Assembly: GCF_004352855.1 (NCBI RefSeq)
Contig: NZ_SJSC01000009.1
Location: 1 to 64,000, forward strand
Source: Marinomonas sp. KMM3893
GTDB taxonomy: Bacteria > Pseudomonadota > Gammaproteobacteria > Pseudomonadales > Marinomonadaceae
DNA length: 64,000 bases
Reading direction: 5' to 3'
Shown: one piece after another, positions 9,972 through 18,068 of the stretch
How the letters are laid out: each line of letters opens with the position of its first letter
How positions within the stretch are numbered: the first letter of the stretch is position 1
Notes under the pieces: model-generated
The model's database searches: none
The model's input: only the letters and a program-made list of their open reading frames with translations
What the model was told of the DNA's origin: nothing
Position numbers and translations under genes: made by a program

Positions 9972-10739
9972 ATGTCAGATTTAGAATGGATTTACGGTAT
10001 TCACGCCGTAGAAAATGCCTTATCACAGCAACCTGAACGCGTTAAAGAAGTGCGCTTTCAGGAAGGTCGTGATGACAAAAAAACACAGCGTCTAGTGCAG
10101 CTTTGCAAAACGAATAAAGTGCGTTATAGCCTAGTCGCGCGTCGTGAATTGGACCAGCTCTTTACTAAGAATAAAGAGCGTGCTGTTCACCAAGGTGTGG
10201 TGGCTTATACCACCATGACCAAAGCCGGTAACGAAGGTGATTTACATACCTTAGTGGAAGGGTTGGATGAAACACCGCTGATTATTATTTTGGATGGGGT
10301 GACTGACCCACATAATTTAGGTGCGTGTTTGCGCAGCGCAGACGCCGCTGGTGCCCATGCGGTCGTGATGCCAAAAGATAACTCAGCGCCATTGAATGCG
10401 ACAGTGAGTAAAGTGGCGTGTGGTGCGGCTGAAAGCATCCCTGTTTACGCGGTAACGAACTTAGCGCGTACTATGAAGAAGCTACAAGACCAAGGCGTTT
10501 GGATATTTGGTACGGCTGGTGAAGCGACGCAAACGGTTTATGAGCAAGATTTTACCATTCCGACGGCCATTGTAATGGGCGCTGAAGGTGAAGGTATGCG
10601 CCGTTTAACTCGTGAACAGTGCGACTATTTAGTGAAATTACCCATGTCAGGTGTGGTTTCAAGCTTAAATGTCTCGGTTGCGACCGGTGTTTGTTTGTAT
10701 GAAGTAGTGCGTCAGCGCGCTCAAAAAGCACAGGGTTAA
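9972..10739 (+). CDS. rlmB: 23S rRNA (Gm2251) 2'-O-methyltransferase RlmB
   Basis: SPOUT-class methyltransferase that modifies G2251 in the peptidyl-transferase P loop of 23S rRNA using S-adenosylmethionine. The 255 residues fit the family: an N-terminal L30e-like substrate domain (about 1-80), then the knotted catalytic domain with NLGACLRSADAAGA (motif 1), MGAEGEGMRRL (motif 2) and SLNVSVATGVCLYE (motif 3). It lies 32 bases after rnr and 8 bases before cobT, so cobT may share its transcript. Confidence 0.96.
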   Translation: MSDLEWIYGIHAVENALSQQPERVKEVRFQEGRDDKKTQRLVQLCKTNKVRYSLVARRELDQLFTKNKERAVHQGVVAYTTMTKAGNEGDLHTLVEGLDETPLIIILDGVTDPHNLGACLRSADAAGAHAVVMPKDNSAPLNATVSKVACGAAESIPVYAVTNLARTMKKLQDQGVWIFGTAGEATQTVYEQDFTIPTAIVMGAEGEGMRRLTREQCDYLVKLPMSGVVSSLNVSVATGVCLYEVVRQRAQKAQG

Positions 10740-10747
10740 GGAGTATC

Positions 10748-11818
10748 GTGGTGTTTGAATGCTTTTCAATTCAAGCCCCGTCGGCGGCATTAGACGACGC
10801 ACTGCAGCATAAAATTGACAATAAAACCAAACCGTTAGGTGCTTTAGGTACGCTAGAAACATTGGCGTACCAGCTTGGTCGTATTCAGGGAACACTTCAT
10901 ATAGATGTTTCTAAACCCAAGATGATTGTGTTTGCTGCAGACCATGGTGTTGTGGCTCAGGGTGTCAGTTTGTTTCCTCAGGAAGTTACACCACAAATGG
11001 TGATGAACTTTTTGCATGGAGGGGCTGCTGTGAGCGTCTTTTGCGCACAGCACAATGTGCCGCTGCAAGTGGTGGATGTGGGTGTTAATGCGACATTAGA
11101 AGATCATCCGCTATTGAGCAAACGCAAAGTAGCCTTGGGTTCAAATGACTTTAGCCAAGAACCCGCGATGACAACACAAGCCCTGTCACAAGCGATTCAA
11201 GCCGGTGTTAGTGAAGTAGATACAGCGATTAATGACGGCGTTAATCTACTGATGTTCGGCGAAATGGGCATTGGGAACACTTGTGTTTCCTCTTGCATGA
11301 TGAGTGCGCTAATGGGCATTGACCCGCTAGAGAGTGCAGGTCGTGGTACAGGACTGGACGCCTCTGGAGTGTCCAGAAAAGCACGGGTGATCGCTGCCTC
11401 ATTACAACGTGCAGAGGCGCACACGGGGCAACCTGTGGCACAGTGGAATGCGCAGACATTGGCAGAGCAGGTCGGTGGTTTTGAAATCCTTGCTTTGGCT
11501 GGCGCTATGTTGCAATCAGCACAGCGTAAAACGGCGTTTGTGGTCGATGGCTTTATTTGCTCGGTCGCCTTGTTGTTTGCCCAAAAAGTGGCTCCTAATG
11601 TGAGTGAATACGCGATTTTTGCTCATCAATCGAATGAAAAAGCGCACAAACTTTTATTAGCACACTTAAACGCGGACCCTATCTTGTCGTTGGATTTACG
11701 TTTAGGGGAAGGCTCAGGTGCGATTCTGTCTTATCCTTTAATTCAAAGCGCGGCGGTATTTTTAAATACTATGGCGAGTTTTGAAAGCGCAGGTGTGAGT
11801 GACGGTGACAATATTTAA
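10748..11818 (+). CDS. cobT: Nicotinate-nucleotide:DMB phosphoribosyltransferase
   Basis: Transfers phosphoribose from nicotinate mononucleotide to 5,6-dimethylbenzimidazole, making alpha-ribazole phosphate for the lower loop of cobalamin. The 356 residues match CobT. The signature GEMGIGNTCVSS lies near 170-182, and the catalytic glutamate is Glu321 in LGEGSG. The start is one of two tandem GTG codons (10748 or 10751) behind AAGGAG; the second has better spacing. It overlaps cobS by 20 bases. The base itself would be made by the BluB encoded at 28.3-28.9 kb. Confidence 0.96.
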   Translation: MVFECFSIQAPSAALDDALQHKIDNKTKPLGALGTLETLAYQLGRIQGTLHIDVSKPKMIVFAADHGVVAQGVSLFPQEVTPQMVMNFLHGGAAVSVFCAQHNVPLQVVDVGVNATLEDHPLLSKRKVALGSNDFSQEPAMTTQALSQAIQAGVSEVDTAINDGVNLLMFGEMGIGNTCVSSCMMSALMGIDPLESAGRGTGLDASGVSRKARVIAASLQRAEAHTGQPVAQWNAQTLAEQVGGFEILALAGAMLQSAQRKTAFVVDGFICSVALLFAQKVAPNVSEYAIFAHQSNEKAHKLLLAHLNADPILSLDLRLGEGSGAILSYPLIQSAAVFLNTMASFESAGVSDGDNI

Positions 11819-12581
11819 CCCTCATTGGCAAGGCTTCAAACGCAGCCTTGTTACTTATACTCGGATTCCGCTAACGGTGGATTGGGACGACACGATAAAG
11901 CACACCCCAGCGGTGTGCTTTTTACCTTGGGTCGGCATTGTTGTTGCGCTATTGAGTGCTTGGCCATTATGGTTTGAAGGCTTGCCTGCGACTATTCAAG
12001 CTATTTTTATGTTGCTAACCGCGGTATTGCTGACTGGCGGCTTCCATGAAGATGGTCTGATGGACGCTTGTGATGGTCTGGTCGGCGGTTGGGATAAAGA
12101 ACAACGCTTGAAGATCATGAAAGACTCTAGGATTGGCAGTTATGCCGCCTTGTCGATTTGGTTTGCCCTGATGCTGAAATGGTTGTTGCTGACTCAGATA
12201 CTACTAAGCTTTGCCTCTAATAGCGCTCATTATGGTTCTGCATTGATCGCGTGGATTGCGGTGCATAGCGTATCTCGTATTACGCCTTTGGTGGTTATGA
12301 ATACGATGGAGTATGTGTCCGCTGGTGGCAGTAAAGCCTCTAGCATGATCGCAAGGTTAGACGCGCCACAATGGGGCGTGGCCTTACTGCCTTGTGTATT
12401 GCTCCTGTTATTAGACTTTTCCTACCTCATTAAAGCAGTGCTTGTATTGGCGTTGTTTACGTTTGGCGCACGACGCTACCTAAGAAAACGCATCGATGGC
12501 TATAATGGTGACGCATTGGGGGCGGTAGAGCAGATAAGCGAAGTGTTATTGCTGTTGTGCTTTATGGATGCCTTAGCATGA
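11799..12581 (+). CDS. cobS: Cobalamin synthase (adenosylcobinamide-GDP ribazoletransferase)
   Basis: Integral membrane enzyme that joins adenosylcobinamide-GDP and alpha-ribazole (phosphate) to give cobalamin. The 260 residues carry the family motif GGFHEDGLMDACDGLVGGW near 76-94 and several membrane helices (about 35-75 and 125-250). It overlaps cobT by 20 bases at its start and cobC by four bases (ATGA) at its end, so the three are translationally coupled. Confidence 0.95.
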   Translation: MTVTIFNPHWQGFKRSLVTYTRIPLTVDWDDTIKHTPAVCFLPWVGIVVALLSAWPLWFEGLPATIQAIFMLLTAVLLTGGFHEDGLMDACDGLVGGWDKEQRLKIMKDSRIGSYAALSIWFALMLKWLLLTQILLSFASNSAHYGSALIAWIAVHSVSRITPLVVMNTMEYVSAGGSKASSMIARLDAPQWGVALLPCVLLLLLDFSYLIKAVLVLALFTFGARRYLRKRIDGYNGDALGAVEQISEVLLLLCFMDALA

Positions 12582-13165
12582 AGCTGTATTTGGTTCGACA
12601 TCCTCAGCCGGATGTCGAAAAAGGGCTTTGTTATGGGCAAACGGATGTACCGCTTTGTAAAGGCTGGCCGGTTCATGCCGAAAAGCTAAAACAACACCTT
12701 GATCAGCGCATACAGCAAGATGACGCGACTTTTTTTCATAGCCCATTAGAGCGAGCTGCCAAACTTGGTGTGTTTATCAGTCAGGGTCAATCTCAAGCCA
12801 AAGACGCTCTTCAAGAGTTGGATTTTGGTTGTTGGGAAAATACCTTATGGCAAAGTATCCCCAGAGAGTCGATAGAATCGTGGTTTGAGGACATCCTTCA
12901 TGCTACGCCTTATCAAGGAGAGTCACTTCAAGCATTAGCGGATCGAGTGTGGACGTGGTGGTTGTCGGTGAGAGAAGGCGCTGCCGAACACTTAATCCTT
13001 GTTACGCATGCCGGGGTGATTAAAGTGCTGGTTAGTTTGCTGTGTCAGTGGCCATTAGCGCAAGCGCATCGCATTGATGTGGGCTTTATGAGTGTGACAG
13101 AACTGTATATTCAAGATGATTATATTTCCTTGAAGCGTCTCGGCGCTGGTGATTGGGTCGTCTAA
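12578..13165 (+). CDS. cobC: Alpha-ribazole phosphatase-like histidine phosphatase
   Basis: Histidine-phosphatase (phosphoglycerate-mutase fold) protein predicted to dephosphorylate alpha-ribazole phosphate or cobalamin phosphate. The N-terminal catalytic motif is RHPQP rather than the usual RHGxT but keeps Arg-His, and the second histidine is in LVTHAGVIKVL. The frame is open from 12557, but the ATG at 12578 gives the typical MKLYLVRHP start and an ATGA overlap with cobS, so I use it (195 residues). The position in the cob run supports the CobC role over a generic phosphatase. Confidence 0.88.
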   Translation: MKLYLVRHPQPDVEKGLCYGQTDVPLCKGWPVHAEKLKQHLDQRIQQDDATFFHSPLERAAKLGVFISQGQSQAKDALQELDFGCWENTLWQSIPRESIESWFEDILHATPYQGESLQALADRVWTWWLSVREGAAEHLILVTHAGVIKVLVSLLCQWPLAQAHRIDVGFMSVTELYIQDDYISLKRLGAGDWVV

Positions 13166-13208
13166 TTTCATCCAATAGAACGTGATTTGAACAGAGAAAA
13201 ATTACACT

Positions 13209-13823
13209 ATGCTGTTATATATTTTAGGCATGATAGGCATTGCTGCGTTTGCGATTACTGGCGTGATCTCGTCTGGAAAGCGAGACATGGATCTTTTTAG
13301 CATTGTCCTTTTAGGCATGGTTACCTCATTGGGAGGAGGCACGATTCGAGACACCATATTAGGGGTAGAAAGCGTGTATTGGGTGAAAGACACCTCTTAT
13401 CTTTGGGTGGCATTTTTATCTTCTTTGTTTGCTTTTTTTGCGGTGCGCATTATCGATGACAGACAAAGGGTGTTTCATTACGCTGATGCGTTTGGCTTAG
13501 CCTTGTTTACTGTTGTTGCCACAGAGCGAGTGCTGACATTAGGGTTTTCACCAACCATAGCGATTACCATGGGGGTCACTACTGGTGTGGCTGGCGGTAT
13601 TATTCGTGATGTGCTGAGCAATCGACCGCCAATGGTATTGGGGCGTGAGTTTTATGCGACTCCAGCCTTTATCGGAGCCGTGCTGTTAGTGCTTCTTCAA
13701 AAAAACATACCTTCTCATGAATATAACTCGATTTACGCCGTCGCTCTGATCTTTATACTCAGGTTGTTTGCTATTCATAAAGGCCTGTATTACCCCAGTT
13801 GGCTACTATATAAGAAGAGATAA
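13209..13823 (+). CDS. TRIC/UPF0126 cation channel family protein
   Basis: Membrane protein of 204 residues with about seven helices. The repeated TRIC signatures GGGTIRDTILG (about 38-48) and GGIIRDVLSNRPPMVL (about 130-145) are the two halves of the known inverted duplication. Bacterial TRIC homologues form trimeric monovalent-cation channels. Here it lies inside a cobalamin gene run, 43 bases after cobC and 3 bases before cobO, so it is surely co-transcribed. A role in cobalt or corrinoid handling is only a guess from position. Confidence 0.88.
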   Translation: MLLYILGMIGIAAFAITGVISSGKRDMDLFSIVLLGMVTSLGGGTIRDTILGVESVYWVKDTSYLWVAFLSSLFAFFAVRIIDDRQRVFHYADAFGLALFTVVATERVLTLGFSPTIAITMGVTTGVAGGIIRDVLSNRPPMVLGREFYATPAFIGAVLLVLLQKNIPSHEYNSIYAVALIFILRLFAIHKGLYYPSWLLYKKR

Positions 13824-13826
13824 TTC

Positions 13827-14426
13827 ATGACAGAACTTGATGCAAAACAAGAAGCGCGCTTATTAAAGAAAAAGGCTGTGGTTGATCAGCGTATCGCCGC
13901 CGCGACAGAAGAGCGTGGCGTCACCATTTTGTTAACCGGTACAGGCAAAGGCAAAAGTTCTAGTGCCTTTGGCACCATGGCAAGAGCGTTAGGACATGGC
14001 CATAAATGTGCTGTCATCCAGTTTATAAAAGGCCGTAAGGCGACCGGGGAGCAACTTTTCTTTGGCGAGCATCCTGGTGTGGATTTTCACGTTATGGGGC
14101 ATGGCTTTAGCTGGGAAACCCGTAACCCAGAATTAGAAAAGCACGCGGCTGAGCAAGCTTGGGAATTGGCAAAACAAGTATTGTCTAATCCAGATATTCA
14201 TTTTGTACTGCTGGATGAAATTACCTATATGTATAAATACGGCCATCTCGATGAAGCAGACTTGCTGGCAGCATTGGCGGCGCGTCCAGCTCACCAAAAT
14301 GTCATGATGACAGGTAGAACGGCCCCTAGAGCATTATTGGACAGTGTGGATACCCACAGCAAGGTGGCGAATGAGCGCCATGCGTTTGCGAATGGTGTAA
14401 AAGCACAAGCAGGCATTGAGTGGTAG
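13827..14426 (+). CDS. cobO: Cob(I)yrinic acid a,c-diamide adenosyltransferase
   Basis: Transfers the adenosyl group of ATP to the reduced cobalt of corrinoids (CobA/CobO/BtuR family). The 199-residue protein has the family P-loop GTGKGKSS at 38-45 and the LLDEITYMYKYGHLD segment typical of the family near 130-144. It starts 3 bases after the TRIC gene and overlaps the following EEP gene by 7 bases. No cobU/cobP, cobD/cbiB or cobQ gene is in the window. Confidence 0.95.
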   Translation: MTELDAKQEARLLKKKAVVDQRIAAATEERGVTILLTGTGKGKSSSAFGTMARALGHGHKCAVIQFIKGRKATGEQLFFGEHPGVDFHVMGHGFSWETRNPELEKHAAEQAWELAKQVLSNPDIHFVLLDEITYMYKYGHLDEADLLAALAARPAHQNVMMTGRTAPRALLDSVDTHSKVANERHAFANGVKAQAGIEW

Positions 14427-15481
14427 TTCGCATTGCGAGCTACAATACCGCATTAAGTCGACCTAATAGAGGCGATTTATTGGCTGCTCTAGAGTCTGGT
14501 CGTGATAAACAAGTGTTAGCCACGGTGGCGCTGTTGCAGCATATCCGAGCAGATATCATTTTACTGAACGAGGTAGACTTTGACCCAAGTGGTCGAGTCG
14601 TTGCCTTATTACAGCAAGCTCTTCGTCAACCAGCAAATAATGCGGCTTTGGATTACCCTTACGCATATTGCCAACCTGTTAATAGCGGGGAGCCTTCAGG
14701 ACGTGATTTTGACAAAGACGGAATGGCCTCTGATCAGGGGAGTGACGCCTTAGGTTTTGGCCTGTTTCCAGGCCAGTATGGCATGGTGTTATTGTCGCGT
14801 TTCCCGATTGATAGCGCTTCGTCACGGACCTTTCAATCCTTCCTTTGGAAGGACATGCCTAATCCTTGTTTGCCCAAAAATGCTCAAGGTGATGCTTGGT
14901 TTGATTCAGCGGACCTTGCGGTATTGCCTTTGTCTTCAAAGTCTCATTGGGATGTGGCCATTAATATTGGGGGCAGGCGTCTTAGATGCTTGTGTTCACA
15001 TCCAACGCCACCAGTGTTTGACGGTCCAGAAAGGCGCAATGCCTGCCGTAATCACGATGAAATTCGTTTTTGGAGCGATTATTTATCCGCTGAGCCTTAC
15101 TTTTACGATGATCAAGGAAGGCGAGGAGGGTTAGACCAAGAGGACTTTGTTTTACTGGGGGATTTGAACGCTTCACCAGTGGAAGGGGACGCTTACCAAC
15201 AAGCGATCAAGAGCTTATTACAACACCCCAGAATGGCACAATGTGCTTTTCCTGACAGCATCGGAGCCATTGCTCATAGTGCTAAGCTCGATAAAAACAT
15301 CGCTAAACACCATACCGCTGTTTGGCGAATGCAAGCGGATTACGTACGAGTCAGCCACACACTCTCTCCCTCCTACCAGGCTGTATTTTGGCCTGCAAAA
15401 AAGCATAAAGCAGCGTCCTTGCTCACGGATACTTCAGATCATCGTCTTGTGTTTATTGACCTTCCTTTTGTAAAAAACTAA
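14420..15481 (+). CDS. Endonuclease/exonuclease/phosphatase (EEP) family protein
   Basis: Metal-dependent phosphodiesterase-fold protein of 353 residues. The EEP catalytic motifs are visible: Asn50-Glu51 in LLNEVD, GDLNA with Asp248 and Asn250, and SDHR with Asp340-His341. It has no signal peptide, so it should be cytosolic. It starts with GTG, overlapping the end of cobO by 7 bases, and ends the cobalamin-linked run. Substrate is unknown; the position suggests a nucleotide-loop or phosphodiester intermediate of corrinoid metabolism, but a DNA- or lipid-directed role is equally open. A Fur-type dyad follows the stop codon. Confidence 0.85.
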   Translation: MVVRIASYNTALSRPNRGDLLAALESGRDKQVLATVALLQHIRADIILLNEVDFDPSGRVVALLQQALRQPANNAALDYPYAYCQPVNSGEPSGRDFDKDGMASDQGSDALGFGLFPGQYGMVLLSRFPIDSASSRTFQSFLWKDMPNPCLPKNAQGDAWFDSADLAVLPLSSKSHWDVAINIGGRRLRCLCSHPTPPVFDGPERRNACRNHDEIRFWSDYLSAEPYFYDDQGRRGGLDQEDFVLLGDLNASPVEGDAYQQAIKSLLQHPRMAQCAFPDSIGAIAHSAKLDKNIAKHHTAVWRMQADYVRVSHTLSPSYQAVFWPAKKHKAASLLTDTSDHRLVFIDLPFVKN

Positions 15482-15487
15482 ATCAAA

Positions 15488-15502
15488 TGAGATTTATTCT
15501 CA
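15488..15502. promoter_or_regulatory. Fur-like dyad 1 upstream of the Ni-SOD operon
   Basis: TGAGATTTATTCTCA is palindromic at six of seven paired positions and resembles the 7-1-7 Fur consensus TGATAATxATTATCA. It lies 7 bases after the EEP stop codon, so it could alternatively be a weak transcript-end hairpin. Confidence 0.45.
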
Positions 15503-15532
15503 ATATCGCTGGATTTATTATAGTTTTTTAAT

Positions 15533-15551
15533 GATAATGATTCTCGTTACT
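15533..15551 (+). promoter_or_regulatory. Fur box upstream of the Ni-SOD operon
   Basis: GATAATGATTCTCGTTACT matches the 19-base Fur consensus GATAATGATAATCATTATC at 14 of 19 positions by eye. It lies about 50 bases before the first gene of the operon, where it would block the promoter when iron is plentiful. Confidence 0.7.
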
Positions 15552-15601
15552 TTGTTTTTCGACATTCATGACTATGAAAATCAACCGAAGTGGAGATGAC
15601 T

Positions 15602-16045
15602 ATGCAGTACTGGGAAAAGTTAACAAGAGAAGCCAATCAAGCCTATTTCAAACATGCTTTTTCTGATGCGGTAGATCTGAACCGAGAGGCGCTGACACAA
15701 GTTGAAAGTGACTTCGATCGTGGTTTTTATCAGGACCCAGAATCGTATGTATCCGCTGCTGTGGTTAGCCATTTAAATATCGCCGAAGCATTTGTTGCGT
15801 TGGGAGATTTTATTTCGGCTAATTTACAGTATGAAAACGCCGCTAATTTCTTACAAGCTATTTTGATTCGCCCTGATTTAGAGTGTGAACAGCGTGATTT
15901 GATTATGCGTACCGCGACTCACATACGTTTCGAATGGGATCTTTTTAGTCAAAGCCATAGTGCGAACTTGAAGGAACAAAGCAAGGTATTGATGCAGGCT
16001 ATTACGCATGCGGTATCGTATTCAACAGCGGTTGTACATCACTAG
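15602..16045 (+). CDS. Hypothetical helical (TPR-like) protein, Fur-box operon
   Basis: I do not recognise this 147-residue protein with certainty. It is soluble, rich in Ala/Leu/Gln, and looks all-helical, with an alternation resembling tetratricopeptide units (REANQAYFKHAFSDAVDLNREAL, then HLNIAEAFVALGDFISANLQYENA). I use ATG 15602, which has GTGGAG as ribosome site; a GTG at 15590 is an upstream alternative. It is the first gene after the Fur box. From memory, Pseudomonas aeruginosa has a small unassigned gene (orfX) in its Fur-controlled fumC-sodA operon, which may be a counterpart; this needs an alignment. Confidence 0.75.
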   Translation: MQYWEKLTREANQAYFKHAFSDAVDLNREALTQVESDFDRGFYQDPESYVSAAVVSHLNIAEAFVALGDFISANLQYENAANFLQAILIRPDLECEQRDLIMRTATHIRFEWDLFSQSHSANLKEQSKVLMQAITHAVSYSTAVVHH

Positions 16046-16057
16046 GGTTGATAGAGG

Positions 16058-16282
16058 ATGAAAAAAAAGACAGTCATAGCATGCTGGGTTCTGTTCGCAA
16101 GTGTTGTCAGTGGACGTTCTTTTGCTCAAGCAAACGAATGCGCTTCTTGGTTTACTGTTCATAATCTAGCGTTTGTCTTTGTGGGTCTTTTGCTCTTTGC
16201 CGGTGTGTATTACAAGCAATTTTTTATGCGACGAAAAAACAGACAGAAAGGACGTGTTCACCATGATGCATCAGATGATTAA
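16058..16282 (+). CDS. Small secreted or membrane-anchored protein before sodN
   Basis: A 74-residue protein with a signal-peptide-like N-terminus (MKKKTVIACWVLFASVVSGRSFAQA, likely cleaved after AQA), a short polar piece, one membrane helix (about 35-53) and a basic-then-acidic tail with a histidine pair (VHHDASDD). It has a GAGG ribosome site, starts 12 bases after the previous gene, and overlaps the start of sodN by 20 bases, so it is part of the operon. No family is recognised. A role in nickel delivery or in SOD export would be speculative. Confidence 0.65.
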   Translation: MKKKTVIACWVLFASVVSGRSFAQANECASWFTVHNLAFVFVGLLLFAGVYYKQFFMRRKNRQKGRVHHDASDD

Positions 16283-16766
16283 CCTGTTAGATAAAATGGT
16301 TCATTTTAAACAAGCTCAGGCGCATTGCGATATTCCTTGTAAAATTTACGACCCATCTGGTGCTTTGTTGGCGGCATTGAGTTGTGTTCGTATGATTGAC
16401 CTGATTCATGAAGTCGGTGATGGCACCAGTTTGTCCGTCTCTGATGTGGCGAAAATTTCACGCTTAGTGCAGGAAAAAGAAAAAACCTGTAGCGATGTAA
16501 AAGAAGAAATTCGAACCATTTGGGGAGATTATTTTAAGGCAGCGCAGTTTGAACAAGTACCGGATGTGCACACCATGGTTCACGATATCATGATGCAAGC
16601 CTCTAAGTGCAAGCAAGGAATCGACCGCTCTGACAGTGAAGCCTTGGTAGAAAAAATAAATCGATTTGCTGAAGCTTTCTGGCTAACAAAAGGAGTGAGT
16701 ACTTACCGAGCGCCTTGCCCTTATCCGCCAGCATTAGAAACGGTTTACCCTAATTTAAAACCTTAA
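16263..16766 (+). CDS. sodN: Superoxide dismutase [Ni]
   Basis: Nickel-containing superoxide dismutase precursor. The start ATG 16263 has AAAGGA ten bases upstream; an earlier in-frame ATG (16173) would only add unrelated residues from the upstream gene's frame. The precursor has a 20-residue leader ending in KQAQA, followed by the nickel hook HCDIPCKIYDP. In the mature enzyme His1, Cys2 and Cys6 bind nickel, and Tyr9 guards the site. The mature part (about 147 residues) is helical as expected. The maturation protease SodX is encoded 79 bases downstream. The leader is not a classical export signal, so the enzyme should be cytosolic. Confidence 0.95.
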   Translation: MMHQMINLLDKMVHFKQAQAHCDIPCKIYDPSGALLAALSCVRMIDLIHEVGDGTSLSVSDVAKISRLVQEKEKTCSDVKEEIRTIWGDYFKAAQFEQVPDVHTMVHDIMMQASKCKQGIDRSDSEALVEKINRFAEAFWLTKGVSTYRAPCPYPPALETVYPNLKP

Positions 16767-16845
16767 ATAGCTCGCAGGCACATGCCTTTGATAGTGATTG
16801 CGCAGGCCTGCGTTTATTTGATCAATGTTTACACGGGGACGCTTT

Positions 16846-17172
16846 ATGTTTCGTTTAATTAAAGTGCTGGGCAACAGCATGGTGCCACGGCTTTATGATG
16901 GCGACTTTGTTTTTACAAGCCGCTTTTACACGACGTTAAAAGTAGGGCATCTTGTTGTTGTGGATCATGCCTTATACGGACTTATTCTTAAAAAAGTACT
17001 CCACATAGCCCCAGATGGACAACTTTGGCTAGGCGGAGAAAACAACCAAAGTATGCAGTCTGAACGCATTGGTTGGGTGTCATCAAGGCGAGTGGTCGGC
17101 AAAGTAGTCGCGTCTATTTGTGCTCATCGTCCTTCGGCTGCGGTTATTGAAGGGCAGAGTAGCGTCAAATAA
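16846..17172 (+). CDS. sodX: Ni-superoxide dismutase maturation protease
   Basis: Signal-peptidase-I-like (S26) protease of 108 residues that removes the N-terminal leader of SodN so that His1 is exposed for nickel binding. It has the catalytic serine Ser11 in GNSMVP and a candidate general-base lysine Lys49 or Lys50 in LILKKVL. Unlike true signal peptidases it lacks a membrane anchor. The ATG at 16846, behind GGGGAC, gives the compact family start; an ATG at 16825 is also in frame. It sits directly after sodN, the usual order. Confidence 0.93.
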   Translation: MFRLIKVLGNSMVPRLYDGDFVFTSRFYTTLKVGHLVVVDHALYGLILKKVLHIAPDGQLWLGGENNQSMQSERIGWVSSRRVVGKVVASICAHRPSAAVIEGQSSVK

Positions 17173-17307
17173 GTGTACAGAAAAAAAGACACTTTTTAGA
17201 AAAGAGTAAAAACAGAGTATGGCTCAACAGTTGGTCTTCGGGCTGTGTTTCTCTAAAATTTGCTTATCCGTTATGCGAATTTTAATGTCTAATTTGAAGA
17301 GAAACTT

Positions 17308-17925
17308 ATGTCTACTAGTGCAACAATACCTAAACGCCATACTCGAATAGAAGATATTCAGGCGCTTGTTATTGGTACCCTTATTATTGCCTTAGGGGTG
17401 AATTTTTTCACTCAAGCGGGGTTGTTGACCGGTGGTACCGCTGGCATGGCATTTCTACTGCAATACACAACCTCACTGACTTTTGGTGAAGCCTTCTTTT
17501 TAGTCAATATACCGTTTTATCTATTAGCGATGAAATACATGGGGTGGGAATTTACGCTTAAAACGTTTTCCGCTGTGTTTTGTGTTTCGCTTTTTTCCGA
17601 TCTGACTCCCAGGTTTATTTCGTTAAACAGCATTGAGCCCATTTATGCGGCATTGGCTGGTGGTTTTCTGATGGGCGTGGGCTTTTTGATGTTATTCAGA
17701 CACAACGCCAGTTTAGGTGGTATCAATATTTTGGCACGCTACATCGCGGAAAAGTATGGTATCTCGTTTGGTAAATTTCAGATGGCCGTGGATTGCACCA
17801 TAGTGACCTTGTCTATTTTTGTGGTGGACATCTACTTGATTGCGATCTCAATTATCGGCGCCATTGCATTGAATATCATTCTGGCAGTCAACCATAAGCC
17901 TGGACGTTACATGGGCAATATCTAA
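17308..17925 (+). CDS. YitT/DUF161 family membrane protein
   Basis: Integral membrane protein of 205 residues with five to six helices and the family GGTAGMAF and NASLGGINILARY segments. Members are annotated as putative transporters with no settled substrate. It lies alone between sodX (135 bases upstream) and a strong terminator, so it is probably monocistronic. Confidence 0.85.
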   Translation: MSTSATIPKRHTRIEDIQALVIGTLIIALGVNFFTQAGLLTGGTAGMAFLLQYTTSLTFGEAFFLVNIPFYLLAMKYMGWEFTLKTFSAVFCVSLFSDLTPRFISLNSIEPIYAALAGGFLMGVGFLMLFRHNASLGGINILARYIAEKYGISFGKFQMAVDCTIVTLSIFVVDIYLIAISIIGAIALNIILAVNHKPGRYMGNI

Positions 17926-17940
17926 TCAAATTACAGTGTT

Positions 17941-17975
17941 AAAAAATACGGCGGCCTATGGTCGCCGTATTTTTT
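17941..17975 (+). terminator. Rho-independent terminator after the YitT gene
   Basis: The stem AAAAAATACGGCG / CGCCGTATTTTTT has a 9-base loop and ends in a T-run; it is well formed. Confidence 0.92.
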
Positions 17976-18068
17976 GGAAAGCAGTGCATTCGCTTGATGT
18001 AACGCCATTTCTAATGCCGACAGGCTCAGGTATCATAGCGACTTATAGATTAAAGAAGGATACACGGT

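Noticed and set aside
10748-15481. A cobalamin riboswitch upstream of cobT or bluB
   Set aside because: I looked for the B12-box region in the short spacers and did not find it; cobT follows rlmB by only 8 bases.
16173-16766. Longer sodN reading starting at 16173
   Set aside because: The extra 30 residues come from the overlapping membrane-protein frame, and the Ni-SOD leader begins naturally at 16263.
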